The notes: generated by a model from the sequence alone, not told the origin. A DNA stretch of 64,000 bases from JAHCHG01 sp041394845 (GCA_041394845.1 JAWKHL010000001.1:1364001-1428000), one strand, 5' to 3'; counted from the stretch's first letter, positions 1 through 8,821 are shown. Translations and numbers: made by a program.

Positions 1-37
1 AATCATTGGAAGAAAACAAAAATAAAAAGAAACCTTT

Positions 38-2857
38 ATGAATGTCCGATTTTTAAAATTGCTCGTCATCGTTCTTTTTTTGCTGCCCGTTTTTATTTTG
101 TCAAACGGATTTTTTCCGGAAACTCCGGTCAGCGGCATGGGTTCGGGCGGGGCTTTGTCAGCTCCGACTTCGGTGAAAGCCACGGAAAACCGATATATTG
201 ACAAGGTCGGCATTTACTGGGATACCATCAAGGGCGCCACCGGTTACCGGATTTTCCGCAACACTTCACCGACTCCGGCTGGAGCCGTTGATCTTGGAAC
301 GACCGGAGCCAATTACTTTTTCGACATGACGGCCGTCACCGGACAGGTTTATTTCTACTGGATCAGAGCCGAAAACAGCCAGACCAACAGTCCGCTCGGC
401 CTGCCGGGCAAAGGCGTCCGGGCCAACGGGAGTCTGGTCCCAGGCCCTTTTAACCCGCTCGATCCGCCGCAGATCCCGGTCGGAAATGACATAACGGCAA
501 CCAAGGCTTATCTGGGGAAAACGCTTTTTTGGGACGAACAGCTTTCATCGACCCGAACCGTCGCCTGCGGGACCTGCCATCGTTCATTTTCCGGCGGGTC
601 GGATCCGCGAACCGGTTTGAATGTTCCGCTTTCGACCAATCCCGGGCCGGACGGTTCTTTCAGCACGCCGGACGATATTTTCGGCTCTCGGGGCGTTCCT
701 TCCAACAACGCGGACGGAACCTATAACCTTTCACCGGTTTACGGCTTTCGGGAACAGGTTACCGGACGAAAGGCCCCGTCTTATCTGAACGCCGGTTATT
801 CGCCCAACGGTTTGTTCTGGGACGGGCGGGCGTTGGATGTTTTCCGCGACCCTTTAACCGATCAGGTCATCTTGGGAATGTGGGGAGGGTTGGAAAGCCA
901 GGTTCTGGGGCCTCCGGTCAGCGATGCCGAGATGGCTCACGCCGGGCGCGACTGGAACGATGTCGCCGCCCGGATCGCCAATTCCAAACCGCTGGCGCTG
1001 GCCACCAAAGTTCCCCCCGCTTTGAGAAACTGGATCGCCGGGCGCACTTATCCGCAATTGTTCGAAGAGGCTTTCGGGACTCCCCAAGTAACACCGGCGC
1101 GCATCGCCATGGCCATCGCCACCCACGAACGGGCCCTTTTTTCGGATCAAACCCCGTTCGATCTGAGCGTTTCCCAGATCCAAAACCTGACCCCGTTGGA
1201 AGAACAAGGGAAACAGCTTTTCGTCCAACTCCAATGCAACGCCTGTCACGGCGGCGCCCTTTTGACGGATCAGAATTTTCACAACATAGGCGTCCGTCCT
1301 CAGTCGGAAGACGGAGGACGGTTCAACGTAACCGGTCTCGAAGAGGACCGCGCCAGATTCAAAACACCGCCCCTTCGAAACGTCGAACTTCACGCCCCTT
1401 ATATGCATAACGGAAGATTCGCAACCCTTGAAGAAGTGGTCGAGTTTTACAACCGGGGCGGGGATTTCGACGCCACGAATATCGACCACGGGGTCATCCG
1501 CCCGCTCAATCTCAGCCAGGATGAAAAGGATCAGTTGGTGGCTTTTCTCAAACGCCCGATGACGGATGAGCGGGTCAGAAATGAATTGCCGCCATTCGAC
1601 CGACCGAGACTTTACACCGAATCGGTTCGCGTTCCCGGAATAAACGGGGCCGGAACAAATGGTTCGGGCGGCATTATCCCGGAACCGGTCGCCATCGAGC
1701 CTCCTTTTTCCGGTAATCCGAGCTTTACGGTCGGGGTTTCCAAAGGGCTCGGAGGGGCCGAGGCTGTGCTGGCGATCGATTCCAATGATCCGGGAACTTC
1801 CGCCATTCCGGGGACGGCGGATTTTGCCCGTTTGACCATCACCCTTTCGGGAACCGGCGCGGGGCAAGGGTTCGGTTCGGTCAGCATCAATATCCCGGCC
1901 GCCAACGCGCAATGGATCGGAAAAACTTTTACGGGGCGATGGTACATCACCGATCCTCAGGCTCAGAACGGTTTCTCCGTCTCTCCGGCCTTCACCTTTA
2001 CCGTCTTCTCTCAGTCCGCTTCGATCATTAAACCTCACACCGATTTCGACGGCGACGGCCGAACCGACATCTCCATCTTTCGCACTCCCGTCGGCCAATG
2101 GTGGTACTACCGCAGTTCCGACGGCGGCAACTCCGCTTTCCAGTTCGGTTCCTCCACCGACCGGATCGTCCCCGCCGATTACACCGGAGACGGCAAAACC
2201 GATGTCGCCATCTTCCGTCCTTCTTCCGGTGAATGGTTTGTCCTCAGATCCGAAGATTCATCCTTTTACTCCTTCCCCTTCGGAGCATCAACCGACATCC
2301 CCGCTCCCGGAGATTTCGACGGCGACGGCAAAGCCGATCCGACAGTTTTCCGTCCCTCGACGGCGACCTGGTTCACTCAGGCCAGTTCTCAAGGGACTCT
2401 GATCCGTTCGTTCGGGTCATCGGGAGACATCCCTCAGGTCGGAGATTACGACGGAGACGGACGGGATGATCTGGCGATCTTCCGACCGGGAGACGGAAGT
2501 TGGTGGCTCGATCGCTCATCGGCCGGTCTGATCGTGTACACGTTCGGGGTCGGAGGAGACAAACCGGTGATCGGGGATTACACGGGAGACGGCAAAACGG
2601 ATGTGGCATTCTGGAGGCCGACGACCGGAGAATGGTTCATCTTAAGATCGGAAGATGCGTCGTTCTATTCGGCGCCGTTCGGAGCGATGGGAGACATCGC
2701 GGCACCGGGAGATTACGACGGGGACGGCAAGTTCGATCTGGCGGTCTTTCGGCCCTCGGAGGCGACGTGGTATGTCAGTCAGACGAGAGACGGATTTCTG
2801 ATTCAGGCTTTCGGATCACCCGAGGATTACCCCGCTCCCGCCGCCTACGTTCCTTAG
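38..2857 (+). CDS. Di-haem cytochrome c peroxidase (MauG/CCP-like) fused to FG-GAP/VCBS-like repeats
   Basis: A 939-residue exported protein. Residues 1-23 form a hydrophobic signal peptide, and about 40-130 look like a fibronectin-III-like beta domain. About 140-520 form the peroxidase core with two haem-attachment sites, CGTCH at 177-181 and CNACH at 400-404. Family knowledge: bacterial cytochrome c peroxidases and MauG relatives act in the periplasm, reducing peroxide or oxidising partner proteins. Residues 669-939 hold six repeats of about 45 residues, each opening with D-[FY]-[DT]-GDG, a calcium-loop-like signature of FG-GAP/VCBS modules. Repeats 1-3 resemble repeats 4-6 as a block. The ATG at 38 directly precedes the signal peptide, with only a weak purine stretch upstream. 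A strong terminator follows, so it is probably monocistronic. The enzyme class is well supported; the substrate is unknown. Confidence 0.88.
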   Translation: MNVRFLKLLVIVLFLLPVFILSNGFFPETPVSGMGSGGALSAPTSVKATENRYIDKVGIYWDTIKGATGYRIFRNTSPTPAGAVDLGTTGANYFFDMTAVTGQVYFYWIRAENSQTNSPLGLPGKGVRANGSLVPGPFNPLDPPQIPVGNDITATKAYLGKTLFWDEQLSSTRTVACGTCHRSFSGGSDPRTGLNVPLSTNPGPDGSFSTPDDIFGSRGVPSNNADGTYNLSPVYGFREQVTGRKAPSYLNAGYSPNGLFWDGRALDVFRDPLTDQVILGMWGGLESQVLGPPVSDAEMAHAGRDWNDVAARIANSKPLALATKVPPALRNWIAGRTYPQLFEEAFGTPQVTPARIAMAIATHERALFSDQTPFDLSVSQIQNLTPLEEQGKQLFVQLQCNACHGGALLTDQNFHNIGVRPQSEDGGRFNVTGLEEDRARFKTPPLRNVELHAPYMHNGRFATLEEVVEFYNRGGDFDATNIDHGVIRPLNLSQDEKDQLVAFLKRPMTDERVRNELPPFDRPRLYTESVRVPGINGAGTNGSGGIIPEPVAIEPPFSGNPSFTVGVSKGLGGAEAVLAIDSNDPGTSAIPGTADFARLTITLSGTGAGQGFGSVSINIPAANAQWIGKTFTGRWYITDPQAQNGFSVSPAFTFTVFSQSASIIKPHTDFDGDGRTDISIFRTPVGQWWYYRSSDGGNSAFQFGSSTDRIVPADYTGDGKTDVAIFRPSSGEWFVLRSEDSSFYSFPFGASTDIPAPGDFDGDGKADPTVFRPSTATWFTQASSQGTLIRSFGSSGDIPQVGDYDGDGRDDLAIFRPGDGSWWLDRSSAGLIVYTFGVGGDKPVIGDYTGDGKTDVAFWRPTTGEWFILRSEDASFYSAPFGAMGDIAAPGDYDGDGKFDLAVFRPSEATWYVSQTRDGFLIQAFGSPEDYPAPAAYVP

Positions 2858-2872
2858 AAGCCTTTTGATTAG

Positions 2873-2914
2873 AAAAAAATGAACGACCCGCTGATTCGGG
2901 TCGTTCATTTTTTT
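2873..2914. terminator. Bidirectional terminator hairpin
   Basis: A perfect 18-bp stem (2873-2890 with 2897-2914) closes a 6-nt loop. It is flanked by A-rich and T-rich arms, so it can work on both strands. It lies between the convergent peroxidase and K+ channel genes. Confidence 0.85.
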
Positions 2915-2953
2915 GCTCTATTTCCTTTTAATTCGGGATTACCGTTGGATTTT

Positions 2954-3760
2954 CTAAACTTCCCCCCCGCAATGGGGGCAGATCTTTTTTCCCAACCTTT
3001 GTTGTTCAAGTTCCTCGACAAAACTGGCCCCTAAAATGCCGGTCGGAAGGGCGAACATTCCGATCCCCAAAACGGCGATAATGGCGGCGAAGATCTTTCC
3101 CAGAGTCGTCACCGGAAAAACATCTCCGTAACCGACTGTAGTTAAGGTGACGATCGCCCACCACATCGAAGTCGGAATATCGGAAAAAGCCTCGGGCTGG
3201 GCCTCGTGTTCGGCAAAATACATAAATGAAGCCGACAAAACCATCAGCAAAAGAACGATCGAAGCCGTTACGATCAATTCCTCTTTCCGATGTTTGAGGA
3301 CCTTTCCGAACAATGTGATCGAAGAGGAATAACGAACGAGTTTGAAAACCCGGAATAGGCGGAAAAACCGGAGCGTCCGGATAAACCGCAAATCGAGGGC
3401 CGAAAAAGCAAGAAAGAAAGGCAAAATTGCCAGCAGATCGATCATTGCCAGAGGTGTGAAAACAAACCTCAATCTTCCCCAAAAGGGATGCGAATACTCC
3501 GGCTGACTGGTGCTCGACCAAAGCCGCATCAGGTATTCGATCGTAAATATGACAACGGAGAAAACCTCGAACCAGTAGAAATATTCCAAATAATTCTGCT
3601 CAAGGGATTTGACCGTTTCCAAAATGACAGCGACGGCGTTGAGGAGGATCAGGATGAAGATAAAAATGTCGAACATATCCAGTTTCTTTTTTGGTTTGTC
3701 GTCCCGTTCGGGCGCCTCGACGATCTCCCAGACCTTTTTTCTCAAATTTTCAAGATTCAT
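2954..3760 (-). CDS. Voltage-gated-type potassium channel
   Basis: 268 residues from the ATG at 3760. The longer open frame, reaching 3991, would overlap the end of rsmA and adds a non-homologous stretch. The protein shows a Kv-like layout: an N-terminal charged segment, S1-S4 hydrophobic segments with an arginine-bearing S4 (motif RTLRFFRLFRVFK), S5, a pore helix, and the selectivity filter TVGYGD near residue 210, followed by S6. Family knowledge: tetrameric inner-membrane K+ channel. The C terminus ends in CPHCGGEV, a single CxxC pair that could bind metal across subunits (inference). It lies downstream of rsmA on the same strand with about 100 nt between them. A functional link to rsmA is not obvious. 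Confidence 0.85.
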   Translation of the reverse strand: MNLENLRKKVWEIVEAPERDDKPKKKLDMFDIFIFILILLNAVAVILETVKSLEQNYLEYFYWFEVFSVVIFTIEYLMRLWSSTSQPEYSHPFWGRLRFVFTPLAMIDLLAILPFFLAFSALDLRFIRTLRFFRLFRVFKLVRYSSSITLFGKVLKHRKEELIVTASIVLLLMVLSASFMYFAEHEAQPEAFSDIPTSMWWAIVTLTTVGYGDVFPVTTLGKIFAAIIAVLGIGMFALPTGILGASFVEELEQQRLGKKICPHCGGEV

Positions 3761-3860
3761 TTCGTTTTTGGATTTTTTATAGGTGTTGTTGGTGGGAAGC
3801 CTTGAACTCTCGGCCGAAAACTTCGGACTCCGAGCCCTTCGCGTACAAAAGCTTTCTTTT

Positions 3861-4682
3861 TTAGTTTCGGGTCTTCCCAACCAAAAAATTACATAAACCC
3901 TTCCAGTTTTCAAGCCCGATGGTTTCGGCCCTTTGATTGATTTCAATGCCGGACTTTTCCAAAACCCGGACGATTCCGCCTTTTCGCTCAAAAAGTTTTT
4001 TTAATTCGGCCGGGGCATTTTTCAAATTATTTTGAATCGTTTTTCTTTTTTGACCGAAACCGAGACCGACAATTTCCTTAAACAAATTCTCATTTTCAAT
4101 GCCAATTTCGGATTCTTTTTTTGTTTCCAGACGAACAACCGAGCTCCAAACTTTTGGAATCGGTTTAAATGCGGTCGGGGGAACATCAAATAATTTTTCC
4201 TTTTTCAAATAAGCCTCGGTTAAAACCGTCAGGTAACCTCTTTCCTTTTTTCCAACATCGGCCGTAATTCTCTCCACCACTTCCTTTTGAAACATCAAAA
4301 CCATTTCGGAAAAAACATCCCTTTGTTCGATCAGTTTTTGTAAAATTGCGGTCGAAATATTGTAAGGAAGATTGGCAACCAGTTTTAATTTTCGTTCACT
4401 TTCGATCAATTCATTAAAATCAATCTTTAAAGCATCTTCTTTAACCAACTCAAAATTACCGGAATTTCCAAAATTTTTTATTAATAATGGATGCAGATCT
4501 CTGTCAATCTCTATGGCGACAAACCTTGAAACTGAATTAATAATCTTATTGGTCAAAGATCCCATTCCGGGGCCAATTTCGACAATTATGTCGTCGGGAT
4601 GACAGTGTAACGCCGTAACTATTTTATTTACATAGTTTTCGTCAACCAAAAAATTTTGTCCGAATCTTTTTTTTGTCCTCAT
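3861..4682 (-). CDS. rsmA: 16S rRNA (adenine1518-N6/adenine1519-N6)-dimethyltransferase
   Basis: 273 residues, normal length for KsgA/RsmA. The N terminus carries the family signature KKRFGQNFLVD, then the SAM-binding motif EIGPGMGSLT near residue 36, and the catalytic NLPYNIST motif near residue 104. The enzyme dimethylates two adjacent adenines in helix 45 of 16S rRNA during late 30S assembly, in the cytoplasm. The ATG start at 4682 gives the expected N terminus. It is divergently oriented from the Roadblock/GTPase operon across a 294-nt spacer. The gene is noticeably more AT-rich than the genes around 1-3 kb, as is the following operon. Confidence 0.95.
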   Translation of the reverse strand: MRTKKRFGQNFLVDENYVNKIVTALHCHPDDIIVEIGPGMGSLTNKIINSVSRFVAIEIDRDLHPLLIKNFGNSGNFELVKEDALKIDFNELIESERKLKLVANLPYNISTAILQKLIEQRDVFSEMVLMFQKEVVERITADVGKKERGYLTVLTEAYLKKEKLFDVPPTAFKPIPKVWSSVVRLETKKESEIGIENENLFKEIVGLGFGQKRKTIQNNLKNAPAELKKLFERKGGIVRVLEKSGIEINQRAETIGLENWKGLCNFLVGKTRN

Positions 4683-4736
4683 TTTTTGTTAATTGAACCA
4701 AATGGAAAAAAATTTCTTAAATTTTGATAAACATTG

Positions 4737-4765
4737 TTGACTCTTGAGTTAAATTCCTATATTCT
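4737..4765 (+). promoter_or_regulatory. Candidate sigma-70 promoter for the Roadblock/GTPase operon
   Basis: TTGACT at 4737-4742 and TATTCT at 4760-4765 are separated by 17 nt on the plus strand. The next gene starts at 4977, so the transcript would carry a leader of about 200 nt. Only the sequence match supports this. Confidence 0.45.
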
Positions 4766-4976
4766 AAATTTGGTTTTGTTGATTTAATCATTCTAAATCT
4801 AACCAAATACATCTTACGTTCCAACTCCCAACAAATAAAATAGACTTTCAGAGCGAATAGATTTTTATCAGAAATGAAAATAGGAGTGTGGGACGGATGT
4901 ATTTTTTTGAATGTTAAACCCCCAATCCATTTACCTGGAGGTAAAAAAAATCAAAAAAAAAAGGAGAACAACAAAT

Positions 4977-5339
4977 ATGAGTAACATTAATGAATCGCTT
5001 AACGAACTTTCAGATCTGGACGGGTTCGTAGCTTGTGCTTTGGTGGATCAACAAAGCGGAATGGCTTTAGGAACTTTTGGCAATCCGCAAGATTTGAATT
5101 TGGAAGTCGCAGCGGCCGGAAACAGTGAAGTTATCAGAGCCAAAAATAAGGTTATGAGCAACCTGGGAATAAAAGATGAAATTGAAGACATATTGATTTC
5201 CCTCGGAAAACAATATCATTTGATTCGCCTTCTGAAGAGCCATAAAAATCTTTTTATGTATTTGGTAACAAGCAAAAGCGGCAATTTAGCTTTAGCCCGC
5301 CATAGACTTTCCGAAATCGAAAACAAAATTCAAGTCTGA
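4977..5339 (+). CDS. Roadblock/LC7-like protein (first copy)
   Basis: 120 residues from the ATG at 4977, chosen because an AAGGAG Shine-Dalgarno lies at 4961-4966. An upstream in-frame start at 4911 is less likely. The pattern (LDGFVACALVDQQSGMALG near 14-32, a central helix, then a beta hairpin with MYLVTSKSGNLALARHRL) fits the Roadblock/LC7 alpha-beta fold. Family knowledge: these small dimeric proteins bind Ras-like GTPases, as MglB (a GTPase-activating protein) or CvnB do. It is the first gene of a four-gene operon with a second Roadblock, a PATAN-like protein and a GTPase, so a role in controlling that GTPase is inferred. The copy is divergent, so I am less sure of the fold than for the next gene. 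Confidence 0.7.
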   Translation: MSNINESLNELSDLDGFVACALVDQQSGMALGTFGNPQDLNLEVAAAGNSEVIRAKNKVMSNLGIKDEIEDILISLGKQYHLIRLLKSHKNLFMYLVTSKSGNLALARHRLSEIENKIQV

Positions 5340-5492
5340 TCCCTTCTTAGCCCAATCCATCAATTTTCCAAAAAACAAAGTTGTGAAATTATTGGGCAAA
5401 ACCTTCTGGTTTATTTCAATAATTTCACAATTTTTCTTAAAAAAACATTTTAACCATAGCCCCCCGTGCAAAAGGGGTCTTTCGATTCGAAT

Positions 5493-5855
5493 ATGGAAGT
5501 CAAAGAACAACTCAATAACACTCTCGCAGAATTACTTGGCAGAAACAGCGATATTCAAAGCGTCGTAATGGCAACCTCCGATGGAATTACCCTTACCAGC
5601 GTAAATCTGAATGATAAATCGAATCGTTTGGCCGCAATGGCCGCCGCCGCTTTAGGATTAGGAAATCAAGTCATTGCAACGTGCCAAAAAGGTGAATTAG
5701 AGGAGATCTTAATTTCAGGCAACAAGGGGAAGATTTTTGTCTATTCAATCTCAAATAACGCCGTAATGGTAATTGTAACAAAGGAAAATCCGAATGTTGC
5801 GATGGTTAATTGGGAAGCGAAAAAAACCATTTCCCAAATTCTGGAATTAGATTAA
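5493..5855 (+). CDS. Roadblock/LC7 domain protein (second copy)
   Basis: 120 residues from the ATG at 5493; an in-frame GTG at 5466 lacks a ribosome site. Clear Roadblock/LC7 features: an N-terminal helix (LNNTLAELLGRN), the hallmark strand-turn-strand QSVVMATSDGITLTSV, an Ala/Gly-rich helix (RLAAMAAAALGLGNQV), and a C-terminal strand/helix. It is close to the MglB/CvnB type that stimulates or scaffolds Ras-like GTPases. It follows the first Roadblock gene by about 150 nt and precedes the PATAN-like gene by 37 nt, so the genes are probably cotranscribed. Two different Roadblock proteins could form heterodimers (inference). Confidence 0.85.
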   Translation: MEVKEQLNNTLAELLGRNSDIQSVVMATSDGITLTSVNLNDKSNRLAAMAAAALGLGNQVIATCQKGELEEILISGNKGKIFVYSISNNAVMVIVTKENPNVAMVNWEAKKTISQILELD

Positions 5856-5892
5856 TTGGAAACCGATACACTTACGTGGCAAAAATACAAAA

Positions 5893-7059
5893 ATGATAAT
5901 TAAAGGCTATTTAACTGAAATATCGTTTATCGAATTATTAAGGATCATCAGCAAATACGATGGAAGGCTGGGTATTTGGAATTTTGATGACAGAAAACAA
6001 ATTGAAAGCTTTTTCCTTAATAAACAGGTAGTCTATTTTAATGTAAACAAAAGAAATATTGTGGATTTGGAAGAAATAAAATCTTTTGTCAATGAGCTTT
6101 GTTTGGACAAAAAAAGTTATTACGCCTTTCAAACCAACGCGGTTGCGCCCGATTTTAAAGAAACAATCACAACTGTTGAACAATTGATCAATTTTTCCTT
6201 ATCCCAAGGCAATGAGAATGAGATTCCCGAAATCCACCTTCCCAATCTGCAAACCAAATTCGAAACCGTCAACAAGGTTTCAACCGTCATCGAAGGCGAA
6301 TTGGAAGGTTTTTGGAATAAAACCGTCGATCTGCTTCACAACGGATGCAGCGGCGAAGACATATTAAATCAATTTGATTTTTCCGAAAAAGAAGTTCAAG
6401 AATCGCTTTACAAACTTCGCACCAAAGGTTTGATAAAAACCTTCAGAGCCTTTAAATTTAATAAGCCGATAGGAGTCCAAAGTCCTTTTGCCAACAGTTT
6501 ACAAAGACTTTCAAGCAAGGCGAAGGCCTTTTCTGAAACCCCAACCCCGACCGAAGGACAGCATAATGTCCGGGAAAACCAACAAAACTTCTTCCAAAAT
6601 CACGAAACGGCAAAAAATAACGGAAATCAAAATTCCAATCAAAATACTTTTCTGAATGAAATGCCGCCGCCCCCAACCATTTTGGTTCCCGAGGAGAATC
6701 AAAAAATCGAATCCCCTCAGGTGTTTCAAACTCCTCCGGCCCAGTCCCCCGTTTCGAACCACAACGAACCGTCATTGGAAAATGAACCCCCTCTTTATCT
6801 TGAAATCGAATCAAAAGATATTGTTGAAATAATAGAAGAGCAAATTGATGACCAGGACATTCTGGAATATCAAGGGACGATTGACGAAAACCCTGTAAAA
6901 AGTTTGGCAGATGAGGTTAACCAGCCGAATGTTGAAACCGAAGAATTCCGGGGAAATCCCTCAATTTCTCGGGAAAAACCAAATTCCCTTAATGAATTAA
7001 ATAATCCTTCCGGCAAAACGGGTTTAGTTAGGCGAATGCTCAATTCATTGTTTAGATAA
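5893..7059 (+). CDS. PATAN (DUF4388)-like protein with winged-helix segment and disordered tail
   Basis: 388 residues. Residues 1-80 (IKGYLTEISFIELLRIISKYDGRLGIW...) match the PATAN/DUF4388 pattern, a domain that in other bacteria is linked to two-component and small-GTPase signalling. About 135-190 resemble a winged helix (EGFWNKTVDLLHNGCSGEDILNQF followed by a helix and KLRTKGLIKT). Residues 195-370 are low-complexity, rich in Asn, Gln, Pro and Glu, probably a flexible linker. The end is a short basic helix (GLVRRMLNSLFR) that could contact membrane or a partner. It lies between the second Roadblock gene and the GTPase gene, 14 nt before the latter. Inferred role: adaptor or output of the switch. 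No DNA-binding activity is shown. Confidence 0.65.
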   Translation: MIIKGYLTEISFIELLRIISKYDGRLGIWNFDDRKQIESFFLNKQVVYFNVNKRNIVDLEEIKSFVNELCLDKKSYYAFQTNAVAPDFKETITTVEQLINFSLSQGNENEIPEIHLPNLQTKFETVNKVSTVIEGELEGFWNKTVDLLHNGCSGEDILNQFDFSEKEVQESLYKLRTKGLIKTFRAFKFNKPIGVQSPFANSLQRLSSKAKAFSETPTPTEGQHNVRENQQNFFQNHETAKNNGNQNSNQNTFLNEMPPPPTILVPEENQKIESPQVFQTPPAQSPVSNHNEPSLENEPPLYLEIESKDIVEIIEEQIDDQDILEYQGTIDENPVKSLADEVNQPNVETEEFRGNPSISREKPNSLNELNNPSGKTGLVRRMLNSLFR

Positions 7060-7073
7060 TTTTCCAAGTTAAT

Positions 7074-7682
7074 ATGCAAGAACAATTAAAATTAATCGTT
7101 TCAGGTCCGGTCGGTGCCGGCAAAACCACTTTTATTAAAAGCATTTCAGAAATTGATACCGTTGACACCGACGTAAAGGCTTCTGAAGATTTGGGTAAAG
7201 AATTTACCACCGTCGCAATGGATTACGGGCTTTTAACACTCGATGGGATTCCTTTGCATATTTACGGCACTCCGGGACAAGATCGTTTTGATTTTATGTG
7301 GGACGTTTTATGCAAAGGCGCATTGGGTCTTTTGCTTTTGGTTCGCGGCGATAAGCTTGCGGATTTCCCCAAATCAAGAAATATTTTAGATTTTATCACC
7401 AGCCGGATAAGTGTTCCGTTTTTGGTCGGAGTAACTCATTTCGACTCGGAAAATTGTTGGGACATTACCGCCATCGCAGATTTTTTTGATTTGGAAGATT
7501 GGCAGGTGATCGGCATCAACGCGACCAAAGACAACGATTGTCTCGGGATGGTGGCCTGTATTTTAGAACTAATAATTCAGGCGGATGAGATAAAAGAAAA
7601 TTCGAACTCAACGGACGAGAACTACGAGTTCGTGGAAAACTCATCAAAGGGCCTTTCGGAAAATTACAATCCGCAATTTTAA
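7074..7682 (+). CDS. Ras-like small GTPase (CvnD/MglA-like)
   Basis: 202 residues. The P-loop GPVGAGKT is at 11-18, switch I contains FTTVAMDYG near 44-52, switch II contains YGTPGQDRF at 64-72 followed by FMWDVLCKGALGLLLLV, and a G4-like motif GVTHFD is near 118-123. The switch regions closely resemble CvnD GTPases of actinobacterial conservons, which pair with Roadblock proteins. G4 lacks the canonical NKxD, as in that group. The last 35 residues are acidic and probably disordered. Cytoplasmic; it likely cycles between GTP and GDP states under the Roadblock proteins encoded upstream. The 3' end overlaps the end of convergent ribD by 4 nt. Confidence 0.88.
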   Translation: MQEQLKLIVSGPVGAGKTTFIKSISEIDTVDTDVKASEDLGKEFTTVAMDYGLLTLDGIPLHIYGTPGQDRFDFMWDVLCKGALGLLLLVRGDKLADFPKSRNILDFITSRISVPFLVGVTHFDSENCWDITAIADFFDLEDWQVIGINATKDNDCLGMVACILELIIQADEIKENSNSTDENYEFVENSSKGLSENYNPQF

Positions 7683-8797
7683 TCGAAGAATTTCGAGTAT
7701 CCGGTGATTTCCAAATCTTTACCGTGATTGATTACTTCGAAATCCTCCAGCCGCATGGCTTTGGACAAAACCTGCGAACCAACACCACCGATGGCGGTCG
7801 GGGCTTCTTTTCCGCCGATGACGAGCGGGGCGATAAAAAACGAGATTTTATCGATCAATTTGGCGTCGTAAAACGAGCCTGAAACCTCCGCGCCGCCTTC
7901 GACCAAAACGCTCTGGATCTCGCGTTTTCCGAGTTCCTGCAAAACGCCCTGAAGATTTCTTCCGCCCTCGGCCAGGTAAATGACCTCGACTCCTTCGCCT
8001 TTCAACCCGCCAATTTTCACTTCATCCAGACTGTCGGTAAAGATGATCGTCGGAACTTCCCTGGCCGTCAAAACCAATTGGGAATTTAGGGAAGTTCGCA
8101 AAGAATTATCCAAAACCACGCGGACGAGCGGACGATTTCTCGGCTTGCCGGAACGATCCGTCAAACTCGGATTATCGACCACAACCGTGTTTGCCCCGAC
8201 AAGGATCGCATCGTATTGATTTCGGATCTCGTGAACTCTTTGCAACGATTCTTCGCCCGTGATCCAACGCGAATCGCCGGTTCTGGTGGCAATTCTGCCG
8301 TCGAGCGAAATCGCCATTTTCAAATGCACGAACGGTCTTCCGGTTTGGTGCCAGTGAATGTATTTTTCGTTTTGTTTTTCGGCCTCTTCTCTTAAAATAT
8401 CGGTCACGACTTCGATTCCCTTTTGTCGCAAAAATTCAAACCCCTTTCCGGCGACAAGCGGATTCGGATCTTCGATCGGAGCTACAACCCTTTTTATCCC
8501 TGCGTTTAACAAAGCCTCGGTGCAGGGCGGGGTTTTGCTGTGATGGTGATGAGGTTCGAGCGAAACATAGGCCGTTCCCCCGCGGGCCCGCTCCCCCGCC
8601 TCCTCGAGCGCAACCGCCTCGGCGTGAACGATGTTTCGGTAAAGATAAAACCCGCTTCCGGCGATCTCGCCCCGCGGGTCGACGATCAGGCAACCGACCA
8701 ACGGACTGGGAGAAACCTGTCCCTTTCCCCTGGCCGCCAGTTCCAGGGTTCGCCTCATCAATTCGATATCAGTTTTTAGCTTATTTTCCGAAGGCAA
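7679..8797 (-). CDS. ribD: Riboflavin biosynthesis bifunctional deaminase/reductase
   Basis: 372 residues. The N-terminal domain (1-150) is the pyrimidine deaminase: HAE at 58-60 holds the zinc-binding His and catalytic Glu, and TPPC supplies a zinc Cys at 92. The residue at 83, Cys in other RibD proteins (LEPC), is His here, in LEPHHHHSKTPPC. The C-terminal domain (about 155-372) is the NADPH-dependent reductase (HLKMAISLDGRIAT, SRWITG, LVEGGAEVSGSF). Together they perform steps two and three of riboflavin synthesis in the cytoplasm. The open frame begins with TTG at 8797 and has no clear ribosome site. The ATG at 8758 would remove the first 13 residues and begin just inside the first helix. 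It ends against the GTPase gene. Confidence 0.92.
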   Translation of the reverse strand: MPSENKLKTDIELMRRTLELAARGKGQVSPSPLVGCLIVDPRGEIAGSGFYLYRNIVHAEAVALEEAGERARGGTAYVSLEPHHHHSKTPPCTEALLNAGIKRVVAPIEDPNPLVAGKGFEFLRQKGIEVVTDILREEAEKQNEKYIHWHQTGRPFVHLKMAISLDGRIATRTGDSRWITGEESLQRVHEIRNQYDAILVGANTVVVDNPSLTDRSGKPRNRPLVRVVLDNSLRTSLNSQLVLTAREVPTIIFTDSLDEVKIGGLKGEGVEVIYLAEGGRNLQGVLQELGKREIQSVLVEGGAEVSGSFYDAKLIDKISFFIAPLVIGGKEAPTAIGGVGSQVLSKAMRLEDFEVINHGKDLEITGYSKFFD

Positions 8798-8821
8798 ATT
8801 TTCAAAACCCGTTCTTGTCTG

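Noticed and set aside
854..2098. Long open frame of 414 codons on the minus strand inside the peroxidase gene
   Set aside because: It is the mirror of a long, codon-biased gene; its translation is Arg/Gly-rich without any domain, and the plus-strand frame has two haem motifs and clear repeats.
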